Source of the DNA: Methyloglobulus sp.
Lineage (GTDB): Bacteria; Pseudomonadota; Gammaproteobacteria; Methylococcales; Methylomonadaceae
Length of the DNA: 64,000 nt
Direction: 5' to 3'
Assembly: GCA_013141505.1 (NCBI GenBank)
Contig: JABFQX010000009.1
Coordinates: 62,001 to 126,000 of the forward strand
Below the pieces are notes generated by a model that was not told the origin of the DNA, made no database searches, and worked only from the letters and a program-made list of their open reading frames with translations. The position numbers and the translations under genes are program-made. Positions 10,136 through 17,973 of the stretch are shown piece by piece (positions within the stretch are counted from its first letter, which is position 1; every line of letters starts with the position of its first letter).

Positions 10136-10344
10136 CCACATTCCGCCTAATTTCATTACAGTGCAAATAATATGGCCGTCTACCCAACACCATGAACATA
10201 TTGGCAAAGTTGTAGAGCCGATAATGACTCTATGCACAGTCAACTAGAATGAAAGGCGGTGCTTACTGAGACCTACCCATGAGGAACTCCGAGGGTAATT
10301 GTTGTCGATTATAGTCATGTATTTTGCATACAGCGCATCATTGA

Positions 10345-10374
10345 GTTGTAATATCGCAACGCTTCGAGGATAAT
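10345..10374 (+). promoter_or_regulatory. candidate ffs promoter
   Basis: TTGTAA at 10345-10350 and GATAAT at 10369-10374 are separated by 18 bp, about 45 bp before the 5' end of the SRP RNA. Each hexamer is a partial match to sigma70. A short 5' leader would have to be removed from the RNA. The remainder of 10136-10419 holds nothing else I can support. Confidence 0.35.
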
Positions 10375-10419
10375 AGCCGACCTTTAGCCCAGACGGTAAT
10401 CATGGCTGAAATTTTTTAT

Positions 10420-10529
10420 GGTGACCGTGTTGGTCCTCTCGCAACGATACGCTGTAAACCCCGCCAGGTCCGGAAGGAAGCAACGGTAGCAGCAGATTCG
10501 TGTGCCGGGATGTGGCTGACACGGTTGCC
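10420..10529 (+). ncRNA. ffs: signal recognition particle 4.5S RNA
   Basis: The conserved SRP core is present: AGGTCCGGAAGGAAGCA near 10466-10482 and the pairing strand GTGTGCCGGGATG near 10500-10512. The ends close by a ten-pair helix between 10420-10429 and 10520-10529, with two G-U pairs. The RNA binds Ffh to target membrane proteins for co-translational insertion. It sits just upstream of dnaX, the usual place in gammaproteobacteria. The ends are set by helix pairing and may be off by a few bases. Confidence 0.95.
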
Positions 10530-10562
10530 GCCCATATCAAGCCGCAATGATACGGACCTGCA

Positions 10563-12167
10563 ATGAATTATCAGGTTCTCGCCAGAAAGTGGCGTCCCGC
10601 AAATTTCACCGAAGTCGTTGGTCAGGATCATGTCGTCAAGTCATTGATGAATGCCTTGCAGCATGACCGCTTGCACCATGCTTATTTGTTTACCGGAACC
10701 CGTGGTGTCGGCAAAACAACCATAGCCAGGATTCTGGCAAAAGCCATGAATTGCGAAAAGCTACAGGATTTTAATCCTTGCGGACAATGCCCTGTCTGTG
10801 TCGCCTTGGACGAAGGCCGCTTCATGGATTTAATCGAAGTCGATGCTGCGTCCCGCACCAAAGTTGAAGATACCCGTGATTTGCTGGATAACGCCCAATA
10901 CGCGCCGAATCAAGGCCGTTACAAAGTCTACCTGATTGACGAAGTGCACATGCTGTCAGGGCATAGTTTTAATGCCTTGTTAAAAACGTTGGAAGAACCG
11001 CCACCCCATGTAAAGTTTCTGTTAGCCACAACAGACCCGCAGAAAATTCCCGTTACCGTACTGTCACGGTGTTTGCAGTTTAATCTTAAGCGATTGCTGC
11101 CTGCCCAGATTTTTGTGCAGATGCAAGATATTCTCAAGCAAGAGCAGATTGCCTCAGAACCACTTGCCTTACAGTTAATAGCCAGAGCCGCTGACGGCAG
11201 TATGCGCGATGGCTTGAGCCTACTGGATCAAGCAATAGTATTCGGCAGTGGTCAAGTCACATCAAGTGATGTAACGGCTATGTTAGGCACGGTAGCGCAA
11301 CGCCCCGTTGAAGATATATTGACGGCATTGGCGGACGCAGATGCAACGGCGATCCTTAACACCATTGATGAAGTTGCCAACATCCAGGCAGATTTCAGTT
11401 CGGTATTACAGCAAATTTTGCACATTTTGCATCGCATCGCTTTGGCACAGCAAATCCCTGCGGCAATCGAACATGAATTTGACAAGGACATGATTACGAC
11501 CTTGGCACAGCGGTTTACACCCGAAGATGTGCAGCTCTTTTATCAAATTGCCTTACACGGACAAAAGGACTTGGACATTGCACCCGATTCCCGGATGGGT
11601 TTTGAGATGGTCATGTTACGTATGTTGGCATTTAAGCCGGTCACAACAAAAGTAACGCCAATTAGGTCTAAACAACCGCCGCTACAAAATCCAACGGCAA
11701 CACCGCAACCGCCTATACAAATCGAACAGACAAATTCACCAATGCGCGTTGCCGAAAATATTACTGCCAACTATTCCAATGAAGCACTTGGCAATCACAG
11801 TTGGACAGACATGATCGAGATCATGAAACTGGAAAGTCTTACCAAACAATTAGCCAACAACTGTGTGCTAAAACTCATCGATAATGAGGTATGTCAATTA
11901 TTGCTGGATGCCAGCCATCAACAGTTACACACACCTACGCGAGAAAAAAAATTACAACAAGCCTTGCAAAATTACCGGGGCACACCCTTAAAACTGACCA
12001 TCAAAATAGAGCAGGCACAGCTTGAAACGCCCGCTGTACAATTTGCTAAAGACCAAGAAAACCGACAACAGGCGGCGGTCGATGCCATTAATTCGGATAC
12101 CAACATCCAGGCACTAAAAGAACATTTTGATGCCAGAGTAATGCCCGGTACTATAGAACCGGTGTAA
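10563..12167 (+). CDS. dnaX: DNA polymerase III subunit tau/gamma
   Basis: DnaX is the clamp-loader ATPase of the replicative polymerase. The 534-residue protein has Walker A GTRGVGKTT (near 45), a four-Cys zinc module with CGQCPVC, Walker B LIDEVHML, the sensor loop LLATTDPQKIP and an arginine finger in SRCLQF. The C-terminal part that in tau binds the polymerase and helicase is short compared with the 643 residues in E. coli. An eight-A run at 11944-11951 places A AAA AAA in slippery phase at codons 461-463. A -1 slip would end at a TGA at 12023-12025, giving about 487 residues. The gene is followed by ybaB and recR in the classical order. Confidence 0.95.
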   Translation: MNYQVLARKWRPANFTEVVGQDHVVKSLMNALQHDRLHHAYLFTGTRGVGKTTIARILAKAMNCEKLQDFNPCGQCPVCVALDEGRFMDLIEVDAASRTKVEDTRDLLDNAQYAPNQGRYKVYLIDEVHMLSGHSFNALLKTLEEPPPHVKFLLATTDPQKIPVTVLSRCLQFNLKRLLPAQIFVQMQDILKQEQIASEPLALQLIARAADGSMRDGLSLLDQAIVFGSGQVTSSDVTAMLGTVAQRPVEDILTALADADATAILNTIDEVANIQADFSSVLQQILHILHRIALAQQIPAAIEHEFDKDMITTLAQRFTPEDVQLFYQIALHGQKDLDIAPDSRMGFEMVMLRMLAFKPVTTKVTPIRSKQPPLQNPTATPQPPIQIEQTNSPMRVAENITANYSNEALGNHSWTDMIEIMKLESLTKQLANNCVLKLIDNEVCQLLLDASHQQLHTPTREKKLQQALQNYRGTPLKLTIKIEQAQLETPAVQFAKDQENRQQAAVDAINSDTNIQALKEHFDARVMPGTIEPV

Positions 12168-12198
12168 CCCCTGAACAAACTAGCAAGGAGATAATAAA

Positions 12199-12522
12199 AT
12201 GAAAAATGCACTGGGCAATATCATGCAGCAAGCCCAAAAAATGCAAGAAGATTTCAAAAAAGCCCAAAGTGAATTGGAAATGATGCAAGTCATGGGGGAA
12301 TCGGGCGGTGGATTGGTTAAGATTGTCATGACCGGCAAGCGTGAAGCCAGAAAAGTGACTATTGATCCATCCTTAGTCGGAGAAGATAAGGACATGTTGG
12401 AAGATATGGTGGCTGCTGCCATTAATGATGCCGTCAATAAAGTCGGTAAAATGAAAAAAGAGAAAATGTCAGCAATCACCGCTGGTATGCCGATACCACC
12501 CGGATTCCAAATGCCCTTTTGA
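12199..12522 (+). CDS. ybaB: YbaB/EbfC nucleoid-associated protein
   Basis: This 107-residue DNA-binding dimer of the YbaB/EbfC family has an N-terminal helix rich in Met, Gln and Lys ([11 protein letters not shown]). Its central strand region is [20 protein letters not shown]. An AAGGAG Shine-Dalgarno lies before the ATG. It sits between dnaX and recR, ends one base before the recR start codon and belongs to that operon. Its link to recombination or nucleoid structure is family knowledge; nothing here adds to it. Confidence 0.95.
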   Translation: MKNALGNIMQQAQKMQEDFKKAQSELEMMQVMGESGGGLVKIVMTGKREARKVTIDPSLVGEDKDMLEDMVAAAINDAVNKVGKMKKEKMSAITAGMPIPPGFQMPF

Positions 12523-12523
12523 C

Positions 12524-13120
12524 ATGCTAAAAAAAGGCCTGCTTGGGCAATTATCGCAAACCTTATGCTGCTTGCCTGGCGTTGGCCCAAAATCAGCCCA
12601 ACGCATGACCTTCCATTTGCTCCAGCGCGACCGTAACGGTGCAAAAATCCTGGCCGAAACATTGCTTGATGCGCTGGCAAAAATCGGCCATTGTCAGGTA
12701 TGCCGCACCCTCACCGAGCAAACTATCTGCAAGATTTGCGCGGATAAATCCAGAGATAGCAGCTTAATTTGTATCGTTGAAAGCCCGGCCGATGTTTGGA
12801 TCATCGACCAAGCCACTGTTTTTAGTGGGCAATATTTCGTCCTGCATGGCCGGTTGTCGCCCCTGGATGGCATAGGTGCCGACGAACTCGGCCTTGATAT
12901 TCTGGAACAACGCCTAAAAGAGGGAACGATTAAGGAGCTGATCCTCGCGACCAATTCGACCGTAGAAGGCGAAGCGACAGCCTATTTTATCGGGGAACTG
13001 GCGAGAAAGCACAATATCCAGGCTAGCCGAATCGCCCACGGCGTACCGATGGGCGGCGAACTCGAGTTCATCGACAGCGGCACATTGTCCCATGCGTTCA
13101 ATGGACGTAAGGCCATATAA
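12524..13120 (+). CDS. recR: recombination mediator protein RecR
   Basis: RecR acts with RecO and RecF to load RecA at gaps. The 198 residues show the N-terminal helix-hairpin-helix ([12 protein letters not shown]), a four-Cys zinc finger ([16 protein letters not shown]) and the Toprim domain ([14 protein letters not shown]). The conserved [11 protein letters not shown] block lies near the end. The ATG lies one base after the ybaB stop, so expression is coupled to ybaB. Confidence 0.96.
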   Translation: MLKKGLLGQLSQTLCCLPGVGPKSAQRMTFHLLQRDRNGAKILAETLLDALAKIGHCQVCRTLTEQTICKICADKSRDSSLICIVESPADVWIIDQATVFSGQYFVLHGRLSPLDGIGADELGLDILEQRLKEGTIKELILATNSTVEGEATAYFIGELARKHNIQASRIAHGVPMGGELEFIDSGTLSHAFNGRKAI

Positions 13121-13188
13121 TATCAACCTAAGATGCCAGCGGTTCGCCTTGTCGTCTTCAGCAAACCAAACAAAACTCAGGAGAGCAC

Positions 13189-13527
13189 ATGACCGATTGC
13201 CTGTTTTGCAGAATGGTTGGCGGCGCCATTAAGCCGGATATCGTATTCGAAAATGACCACATACTGGCGTTCAACGACATAAGCCCACAGGCACCCGTGC
13301 ATGTGTTGGTGATTCCCAAGATCCATATTGCCACCCTGAACGACTTGAATGATACCCGGCTCGGTGGTGAAATGCTCGAAGTAACCGCCAGCTTAGCCAC
13401 ACAATTAGGTATTGCCACCGATGGCTACCGAACCGTGTTTAACTGCAACACGCACGGTGGGCAAACGGTTCAGCATTTGCATTTGCATCTTTTGGGTGGC
13501 AGGCAAATGTCCTGGCCACCGGGTTAA
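13189..13527 (+). CDS. HIT family nucleotide-binding hydrolase (HinT-like)
   Basis: This 112-residue histidine-triad protein probably hydrolyses purine nucleoside phosphoramidates as HinT does. It begins CLFCRM, a zinc-ligand Cys pair, and contains AFNDISPQAPVHVLVIPK. The active-site triad is HLHLHLLGG near residue 97. The Shine-Dalgarno GGAGAG precedes the ATG. It follows recR by 68 bp on the same strand and may share its transcript. Confidence 0.94.
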   Translation: MTDCLFCRMVGGAIKPDIVFENDHILAFNDISPQAPVHVLVIPKIHIATLNDLNDTRLGGEMLEVTASLATQLGIATDGYRTVFNCNTHGGQTVQHLHLHLLGGRQMSWPPG

Positions 13528-13546
13528 AACCAAGACTATTTATTTC

Positions 13547-13927
13547 ATGTCCAGTCGTTTTGAACATCGCGAACAAAGACCCATCCCGTACAACGCGTTT
13601 TTAATCAGGCAAGGGAAATATGTTTTATCTGCGTGCTTATTGATTACGATTGGCTTAGGTATTGGAGTCATCGGCTATCATGAATTGGAAGCCATGACCT
13701 GGCTGGATTCATTTCTCAACGCAGCAATGATCCTGGGCGGCATGGGGCCGGTTGATGTACTCAAAACAGATGCCGGTAAATTATTTGCTGGCTGTTACGC
13801 CTTATTTTCGGGATTAGTGTTTTTGGTCGTTGCTGGTCTTTTTTTTGGGCCGTTGGTGCATAGGCTACTGCACAAATTCCATTTTGATTCAGTTGAATGG
13901 AAAGACCACAAGCAAAATAAACCTTAG
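13547..13927 (+). CDS. two-helix membrane protein with degenerate channel-pore layout
   Basis: The 126-residue protein starts at the ATG at 13547, only 19 bp after the HIT gene. A helix at about residues 26-46 is followed by a short amphipathic segment (WLDSFLNAAMIL), then GGMGPVD, then a second long helix (KLFAGCYALFSGLVFLVVAG). This helix-pore-helix layout is that of a two-TM potassium channel subunit. The selectivity filter TVGYGD is not present: GGMGPVD occupies its place. I call it a hypothetical membrane protein, possibly a non-conducting channel relative. Confidence 0.75.
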   Translation: MSSRFEHREQRPIPYNAFLIRQGKYVLSACLLITIGLGIGVIGYHELEAMTWLDSFLNAAMILGGMGPVDVLKTDAGKLFAGCYALFSGLVFLVVAGLFFGPLVHRLLHKFHFDSVEWKDHKQNKP

Positions 13928-13935
13928 TATTTAGC

Positions 13936-13961
13936 GCTGGTTATTAACCTTGATAACCAGC
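13936..13961. terminator. hairpin between convergent genes
   Basis: A perfect 9-bp inverted repeat (13936-13944 with 13953-13961, 8-nt loop) lies between the ends of the two-helix membrane protein gene and the convergent LpxA-like gene. No T-run follows on either strand, so its role as a terminator is uncertain. Confidence 0.4.
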
Positions 13962-13992
13962 AGCATCGACTGACGGCTCTACCCTGCCCTCG

Positions 13993-14775
13993 TTAAGATT
14001 CCCTGCTGGAAATATCAATGAAGCCATGTATGCCGCGTTTGGATTTGACGGCCAGCCACGCTTTCAAATAGCGTAATTCGTCAGTTTCTTCGAGGCCATC
14101 CAGCGGTTGTTTAGCCTTAAGCAAACGAAATGCCGAAGCAAGTACAGTGTAGCGAACACCGGTAATACCGGCTCGACGTAACCCCACCGTGTTCAGCTTA
14201 TAGTGCTTGGCATAATGGCCGCCAATCAAAGTGAAAGGGATAACGTCCATACTTAAGCCCGTTGTGCCTTGGACAATCGCGTACGAACCTATCCGACAAA
14301 ACTGATGCGCGACCACACCACCGCCCATGAAGACCTTATCGCCGACTTCAACATGCCCACCCATCGCGACATTATTGGCAAATATGGTGCTATTGCCGAT
14401 AGTGCAATCGTGGGCTACATGGCTGTTATTCATAAAAAAACAGCCAGAACCGATGCGCGTTTCGCCGTTTTCTTTGCCTGCTCGATGGGCAGTGAAACCT
14501 TCCCGGAACACGTTATCGTCGCCAATGATCAACCAGGATACCGTTTCCGCCTTGAAGCTGGTATCTTGCGGTAAATCGCCCAATACAACATGCGGATGAA
14601 CAGTATTCCCTTCACCCATTTTTACGAATGGCTGGATGACCGCATGTGCGCCGATATTGCATCCATTCCCGATTTCAACAGTGTTTTCAATGACCGCAAA
14701 TGGCCCGATGGTGACGTTATCACCCAGCTTTACGTCAGGGGCAATATAAGCGGTTGGATGAATGTGTTGCGGCAT
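13993..14775 (-). CDS. LpxA-like acyl-ACP O-acyltransferase (UDP-GlcNAc acyltransferase family)
   Basis: This 260-residue left-handed beta-helix protein is built from hexapeptide repeats from residue 5 to about 190, with an alpha-helical tail. The catalytic block NNSHVAHDCTIGN contains the His pair of LpxA. In LpxA it transfers a 3-hydroxyacyl chain to UDP-GlcNAc, starting lipid A synthesis. It stands alone next to xerD and not in an lpxD-fabZ-lpxA-lpxB cluster. The substrate loop reads FREGFTAHRAG where LpxA usually has a VTIHRGT-like sequence. It may therefore be a paralogue acting on a different sugar nucleotide. Confidence 0.8.
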   Translation of the reverse strand: MPQHIHPTAYIAPDVKLGDNVTIGPFAVIENTVEIGNGCNIGAHAVIQPFVKMGEGNTVHPHVVLGDLPQDTSFKAETVSWLIIGDDNVFREGFTAHRAGKENGETRIGSGCFFMNNSHVAHDCTIGNSTIFANNVAMGGHVEVGDKVFMGGGVVAHQFCRIGSYAIVQGTTGLSMDVIPFTLIGGHYAKHYKLNTVGLRRAGITGVRYTVLASAFRLLKAKQPLDGLEETDELRYLKAWLAVKSKRGIHGFIDISSRES

Positions 14776-14782
14776 GTTGCTG

Positions 14783-15667
14783 TTATCCTCGTGGATGAAA
14801 TTTTGAGTGTAAGTCTTTTAGGCGTTCGCGGGCAATATGGGTGTAGATTTGCGTTGTCGATAAATCGGAATGCCCCAACAATAATTGTACCACCCGCAAA
14901 TCCGCGCCATGATTTAGTAAATGCGTTGCAAAGGCATGGCGTAACGTGTGCGGCGATAAGGATTTGCTGATACCCGCCTTAAGCGCATAGCGTTTAATGA
15001 TATGCCAAAAAGCCTGCCGGGTCATGTTATCGCCGCGGTTAGTCACAAAAATATAGGAACATTGCCGCCCTGCCAAAAGAGTTAAGCGAGATTCGTTCAG
15101 ATATTTTTCCATCCAATCCATCGCTTCTTCGCCGACCGGCACCAGCCTTTCTTTATTGCCTTTGCCGACAATCCTGACCACGCCTTGCCTTAAGCTGATT
15201 TGGTCGAGGGTTAAATTGATCAACTCAGATACCCGAAGCCCGGTCGCATACAGCATTTCCAACATGGTTTTATCGCGAAAGCCTAATGTCGTTGCCGTTT
15301 CCGGTGCATTTAGCAGCAGTTCGATATCTTCTTCCGTCAGCGAATGGGGTAGCGGTCGCCCTATGTGAGGTGATTCAATCAGCGCAGTCGGGTCGATGGT
15401 AATATTATTTTCACGAATGTAATAACCGTAAAACCGCCGCAAACTCGATAAGATACGGGCGGATGAACGGCTGCCGATGCCTTCTTGATAGCGATTGGCA
15501 AGGAATTTTGACAAGTCTCCCATGCTTACATCGAGCATTGATCGGGAATTTAGCCAGTGGGCAAAAATCCTCAGATCGCTACCATAAGCGGAAAGGGTAT
15601 TTTCGCTCAGTCCCTGTTCCACCCAGACAGCATCTAAAAACTGGTCGATTAATGCTTGGTTTTGCAC
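14783..15667 (-). CDS. xerD: site-specific tyrosine recombinase XerD
   Basis: XerD with XerC resolves chromosome dimers at dif. The 294 residues contain the N-terminal SAM-like core-binding domain (to about 100) and the catalytic domain. Catalytic residues are visible: Arg in ATGLRVSEL, Lys in GKGNKERLVP, HTLRHAFATHLL, GHSDLSTTQIY with the nucleophile Tyr, and a C-terminal HPRG as in XerD. The start codon is GTG at 15667. It ends seven bases before the LpxA-like gene on the same strand. This is a housekeeping recombinase and not an integrase. Confidence 0.95.
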   Translation of the reverse strand: MQNQALIDQFLDAVWVEQGLSENTLSAYGSDLRIFAHWLNSRSMLDVSMGDLSKFLANRYQEGIGSRSSARILSSLRRFYGYYIRENNITIDPTALIESPHIGRPLPHSLTEEDIELLLNAPETATTLGFRDKTMLEMLYATGLRVSELINLTLDQISLRQGVVRIVGKGNKERLVPVGEEAMDWMEKYLNESRLTLLAGRQCSYIFVTNRGDNMTRQAFWHIIKRYALKAGISKSLSPHTLRHAFATHLLNHGADLRVVQLLLGHSDLSTTQIYTHIARERLKDLHSKFHPRG

Positions 15668-15704
15668 GGCTTGTTAGCGTCCTCTTCATAATGTGTTGGC
15701 AGCG

Positions 15705-15807
15705 CCTAACCTTCTCCCTCGAGGGAGAAGGTTAGGATGAGGGAGATTTAAAAGAAAAAGTCCTTATTTTGCATCTCCACCCCCCAACCCTCTCCAGCAG
15801 GAGAGGG
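15705..15807. repeat. pair of CT/GA-rich REP-like palindromes
   Basis: A perfect 32-bp palindrome spans 15705-15736 (16-bp arms, no loop). A related imperfect unit has 8-bp arms at 15788-15795 and 15800-15807. Both share the CCTTCTCC/GGAGAAGG or CCTCTCC/GGAGAGG theme. They fill the gap between xerD and ogt and look like dispersed intergenic repeats. Confidence 0.75.
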
Positions 15808-15813
15808 AGACTG

Positions 15814-16311
15814 TTACCGTAAACTAGCGATATTAGCTTCAAATTCCAGTAGTTTTTCTTTGATAAGCATATATTCACCATGCCGATGTCCGCTGTACCC
15901 ACCCATGCCGTTAACAGAAACCACCCGATGACAGGGGATAAGTAGTGTATAGGGATTGGTGCGGCAAGCATTGCCGACGGCACGGGCGGCGGAACCGATT
16001 TTTTTTGCCAAGGCGGAATAGGTCAAGGTAGAACCCAAGGGGATTTTTAACAGTTCCGCCCAGACTTTGTTTTGATGAACCGTGCCTTGTTTTAACAATT
16101 TGAGATTGATGGTTTGTTTCGGCTCAGGCCAGAAATCGAGCTTTTGTTTATCATTACTCTCGGTTGCTTTAACGTCTTGTGAAAAATCCCATTCGATGTT
16201 GGTAATCACGTCTTGCCGGCGACGGACTTTAAGGGAGCAGACGGAGGTATGAAGTCTTTCGACTTCTTCATCGCCTTCGCAGTTATCGACCCAGATGATG
16301 TTAATTGGCAT
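15814..16311 (-). CDS. ogt: methylated-DNA--protein-cysteine methyltransferase
   Basis: This suicide repair protein removes methyl groups from O6-methylguanine. The 165 residues carry the active-site motif IPCHRVV (acceptor Cys near residue 130) after the helix-turn-helix region with SALAKKIGSAARAVGNACRTNP. The following GGYSGHRHGE matches the conserved GG-Y-G segment. The N-terminal half is divergent, as usual for Ogt-type enzymes. It is a single gene with palindromic repeats on both sides. Confidence 0.92.
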   Translation of the reverse strand: MPINIIWVDNCEGDEEVERLHTSVCSLKVRRRQDVITNIEWDFSQDVKATESNDKQKLDFWPEPKQTINLKLLKQGTVHQNKVWAELLKIPLGSTLTYSALAKKIGSAARAVGNACRTNPYTLLIPCHRVVSVNGMGGYSGHRHGEYMLIKEKLLEFEANIASLR

Positions 16312-16368
16312 ATGTTACCTCTAATCATAAAGCACAAAGTTTTGTGTGCATAACCCGTAAGACACACT

Positions 16369-16456
16369 GTAGGATGCTGCTGAACAAAGTGAAGCGCATC
16401 GTTCGCGTGTATATTACTTTCTCGACCGATGCGCCTCGTGCCTTGGCACATCCTAC
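16369..16456. repeat. REP-like inverted repeat upstream of ogt
   Basis: Outer arms GTAGGATG (16369-16376) and CATCCTAC (16449-16456) and inner arms GCGCATCG (16394-16401) and CGATGCGC (16427-16434) fold into one long interrupted hairpin. The outer arm matches the GTAGGATGG end of the REPs that flank the transposase 800 bp away, so this is a related but diverged unit. Confidence 0.7.
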
Positions 16457-16562
16457 GATTGGCGCATCTTACGAGTTAAATTTACGTAGGTTACGAGTTT
16501 GACTTTAAAAGAAGCAATTTGTCTACTAGACTTAAAGTCTAGACAATCTTAAGGAGTCACTC

Positions 16563-17135
16563 ATGAAATCAATCCTTATTCTAATGCTAATAACTGTCTC
16601 ACCTCAATCAATAGCTGTTGAAAAATGCTTGGTTGATGGCAAAGTGGTTTACACGCAAGGTGTATGTACAAATGGTATTCCCAAAGACATTAGGCTTTTG
16701 AAAAATCAAATAGGATTCAATTCTGTCATAAAAAAACGGCAAGAAGAGGAACAACTGAATAGTCAACCTACTAGCCCAGAAACCATACAACAGCCTCAAA
16801 AAATATTTACTGATGCCGAAATAGCTGAATTAAAGCGTCAAGCTATGAATGTACCCGACCCTAATGTTATGTCCATTGGGGAGTTACTTGCAGCAAAAAA
16901 TAAGTCTAAACAAGCGCTTAAATTATTGGAACTTGCAACTGGCAAAATAAATAGTTCAGAATCCGAAAACTCACATAATCTCAAACGAAGACAAAAACAC
17001 ATAACCCTTCAAAGGTTTGGTGACCAAACCTATAGTTCCGATGGTACCGCCTATAGTAAGTTTGGTGATATTACTTATGGTTCGGACGGGAGTGTTATTA
17101 GAAAGCTTGGAGATACTGTTTACATAGACCAATAA
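16563..17135 (+). CDS. secreted hypothetical protein with C-terminal FGD repeats
   Basis: This 190-residue protein has a signal peptide (about residues 1-18) and a short N-terminal module EKCLVDGKVVYTQGVC resembling the DUF4124 start with its Cys pair. A polar middle with coiled-coil character follows. The C-terminus has three units of the form (K/R)(F/L)GD-x-x-Y-x-SDG, near residues 151-190. AAGGAG at 16551-16556 gives a good ribosome site. A 7-bp inverted repeat (16526-16532 with 16536-16542) lies just upstream and could be an operator. The function is unknown. Confidence 0.75.
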   Translation: MKSILILMLITVSPQSIAVEKCLVDGKVVYTQGVCTNGIPKDIRLLKNQIGFNSVIKKRQEEEQLNSQPTSPETIQQPQKIFTDAEIAELKRQAMNVPDPNVMSIGELLAAKNKSKQALKLLELATGKINSSESENSHNLKRRQKHITLQRFGDQTYSSDGTAYSKFGDITYGSDGSVIRKLGDTVYIDQ

Positions 17136-17221
17136 ACTGTATCACTACGGCATCTAATTCCAGAACACTTGCATTTGTAAAACAAAGCCCTTAAGCAAAG
17201 GATCGCCGGAAATTTCAGTAA

Positions 17222-17311
17222 GTAGGATGGATAAGCGCAGCGCATCCATCAAAATCAATTATCATATTCAACTCCTGCAAATGATGGATGCGCTGCGCTT
17301 ATCCATCCTAC
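17222..17311. repeat. REP pair (BIME) on the icd-distal side of the RAYT gene
   Basis: Two 30-bp arms (17222-17251 and 17282-17311) are perfect reverse complements separated by 30 nt. Each arm is itself an imperfect palindrome (GATGGAT, AA bulge, GCGC, A, GCGC, ATCCATC), which is the REP form. It lies 25 bp beyond the stop codon of the transposase gene. Confidence 0.9.
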
Positions 17312-17336
17312 ACGTTACATCCAATATCCTGCAATC

Positions 17337-17858
17337 CTATTCTATATCCATGTCCTTGATAGTTGCTGGTTGTCCGTTACATCCCCAATTACTGTCGTAC
17401 CAACCCGCCGCTACGGCCTTGCGGAATGATGAATACGGCCATTGCGCCGGGGACGTTACCAATGAGTGCTTGACCGGGTTATAATGGATGTAATCGACAT
17501 GCCGCCGCCAATCGTCTTCGTCCCTGATGGCATGTTCCCAAAACCGGCGTTGCCAAACATCTTTTTCCCTTGGGCGTTTGCCCTCTGCGCCAATGCGCTT
17601 GGAAACGTATTTTTTGATTTCCCGCCAACGCCCGGAAAAATCGTCGTCGTTGTCCGGCAATTGCCAAATGCAATGCAGGTGGTCGGGCAAAATAACTATC
17701 GCATCAATCGTAAAGGGCCGGGATTCCATAATGTGTTTGAATGCTTCCCTGAGTAAATTAACATGTTGGGGTTCGTTGAAGATTGACCGTCGCTGATAGG
17801 TGACAACAGTAAAGAAATAGCGGCCACCTGGGATGAATAGCCGACGGTATTCGGTCAT
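17337..17858 (-). CDS. REP-associated tyrosine transposase (RAYT, Y1/HUH family)
   Basis: This 173-residue single-strand DNA transposase of the IS200-like Y1 superfamily should recognise and mobilise REP sequences. It starts MTEYRRLFIPGGRYFFTVVT, the usual RAYT opening. The HUH motif is ILPDHLHCIWQLP. The candidate nucleophile Tyr is in HVDYIHYNPVKH. WQRRFWEHAIRDEDDW is also family-typical. The gene is intact and flanked on each side by a REP pair with near-identical arms. Such genes are usually single-copy and domesticated. Confidence 0.93.
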   Translation of the reverse strand: MTEYRRLFIPGGRYFFTVVTYQRRSIFNEPQHVNLLREAFKHIMESRPFTIDAIVILPDHLHCIWQLPDNDDDFSGRWREIKKYVSKRIGAEGKRPREKDVWQRRFWEHAIRDEDDWRRHVDYIHYNPVKHSLVTSPAQWPYSSFRKAVAAGWYDSNWGCNGQPATIKDMDIE

Positions 17859-17881
17859 TGATTATTGCTAAGTTAGAGCGA

Positions 17882-17970
17882 GTAGGATGGATAAGCGTAG
17901 CGCATCCATCAAAATAATCATCATCTTCAACTCTGGCAAGTGATGGATGTGCTACGCTTAACCATCCTAC
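17882..17970. repeat. REP pair (BIME) between the RAYT gene and icd
   Basis: Arms at 17882-17911 and 17941-17970 match as reverse complements at 28 of 30 positions. The left arm differs from the other pair's arm at a single base (GCGTAGCGC for GCGCAGCGC). It ends three bases past the icd stop codon, so it will be transcribed as the 3' end of icd mRNA and may stabilise it or end transcription. Confidence 0.9.
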
Positions 17971-17973
17971 AAC

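Noticed and set aside
14783-15667. XerD as a phage or element integrase
   Set aside because: The sequence matches chromosomal XerD over its full length, including the HPRG end, and no attachment-site repeats or phage genes are nearby.
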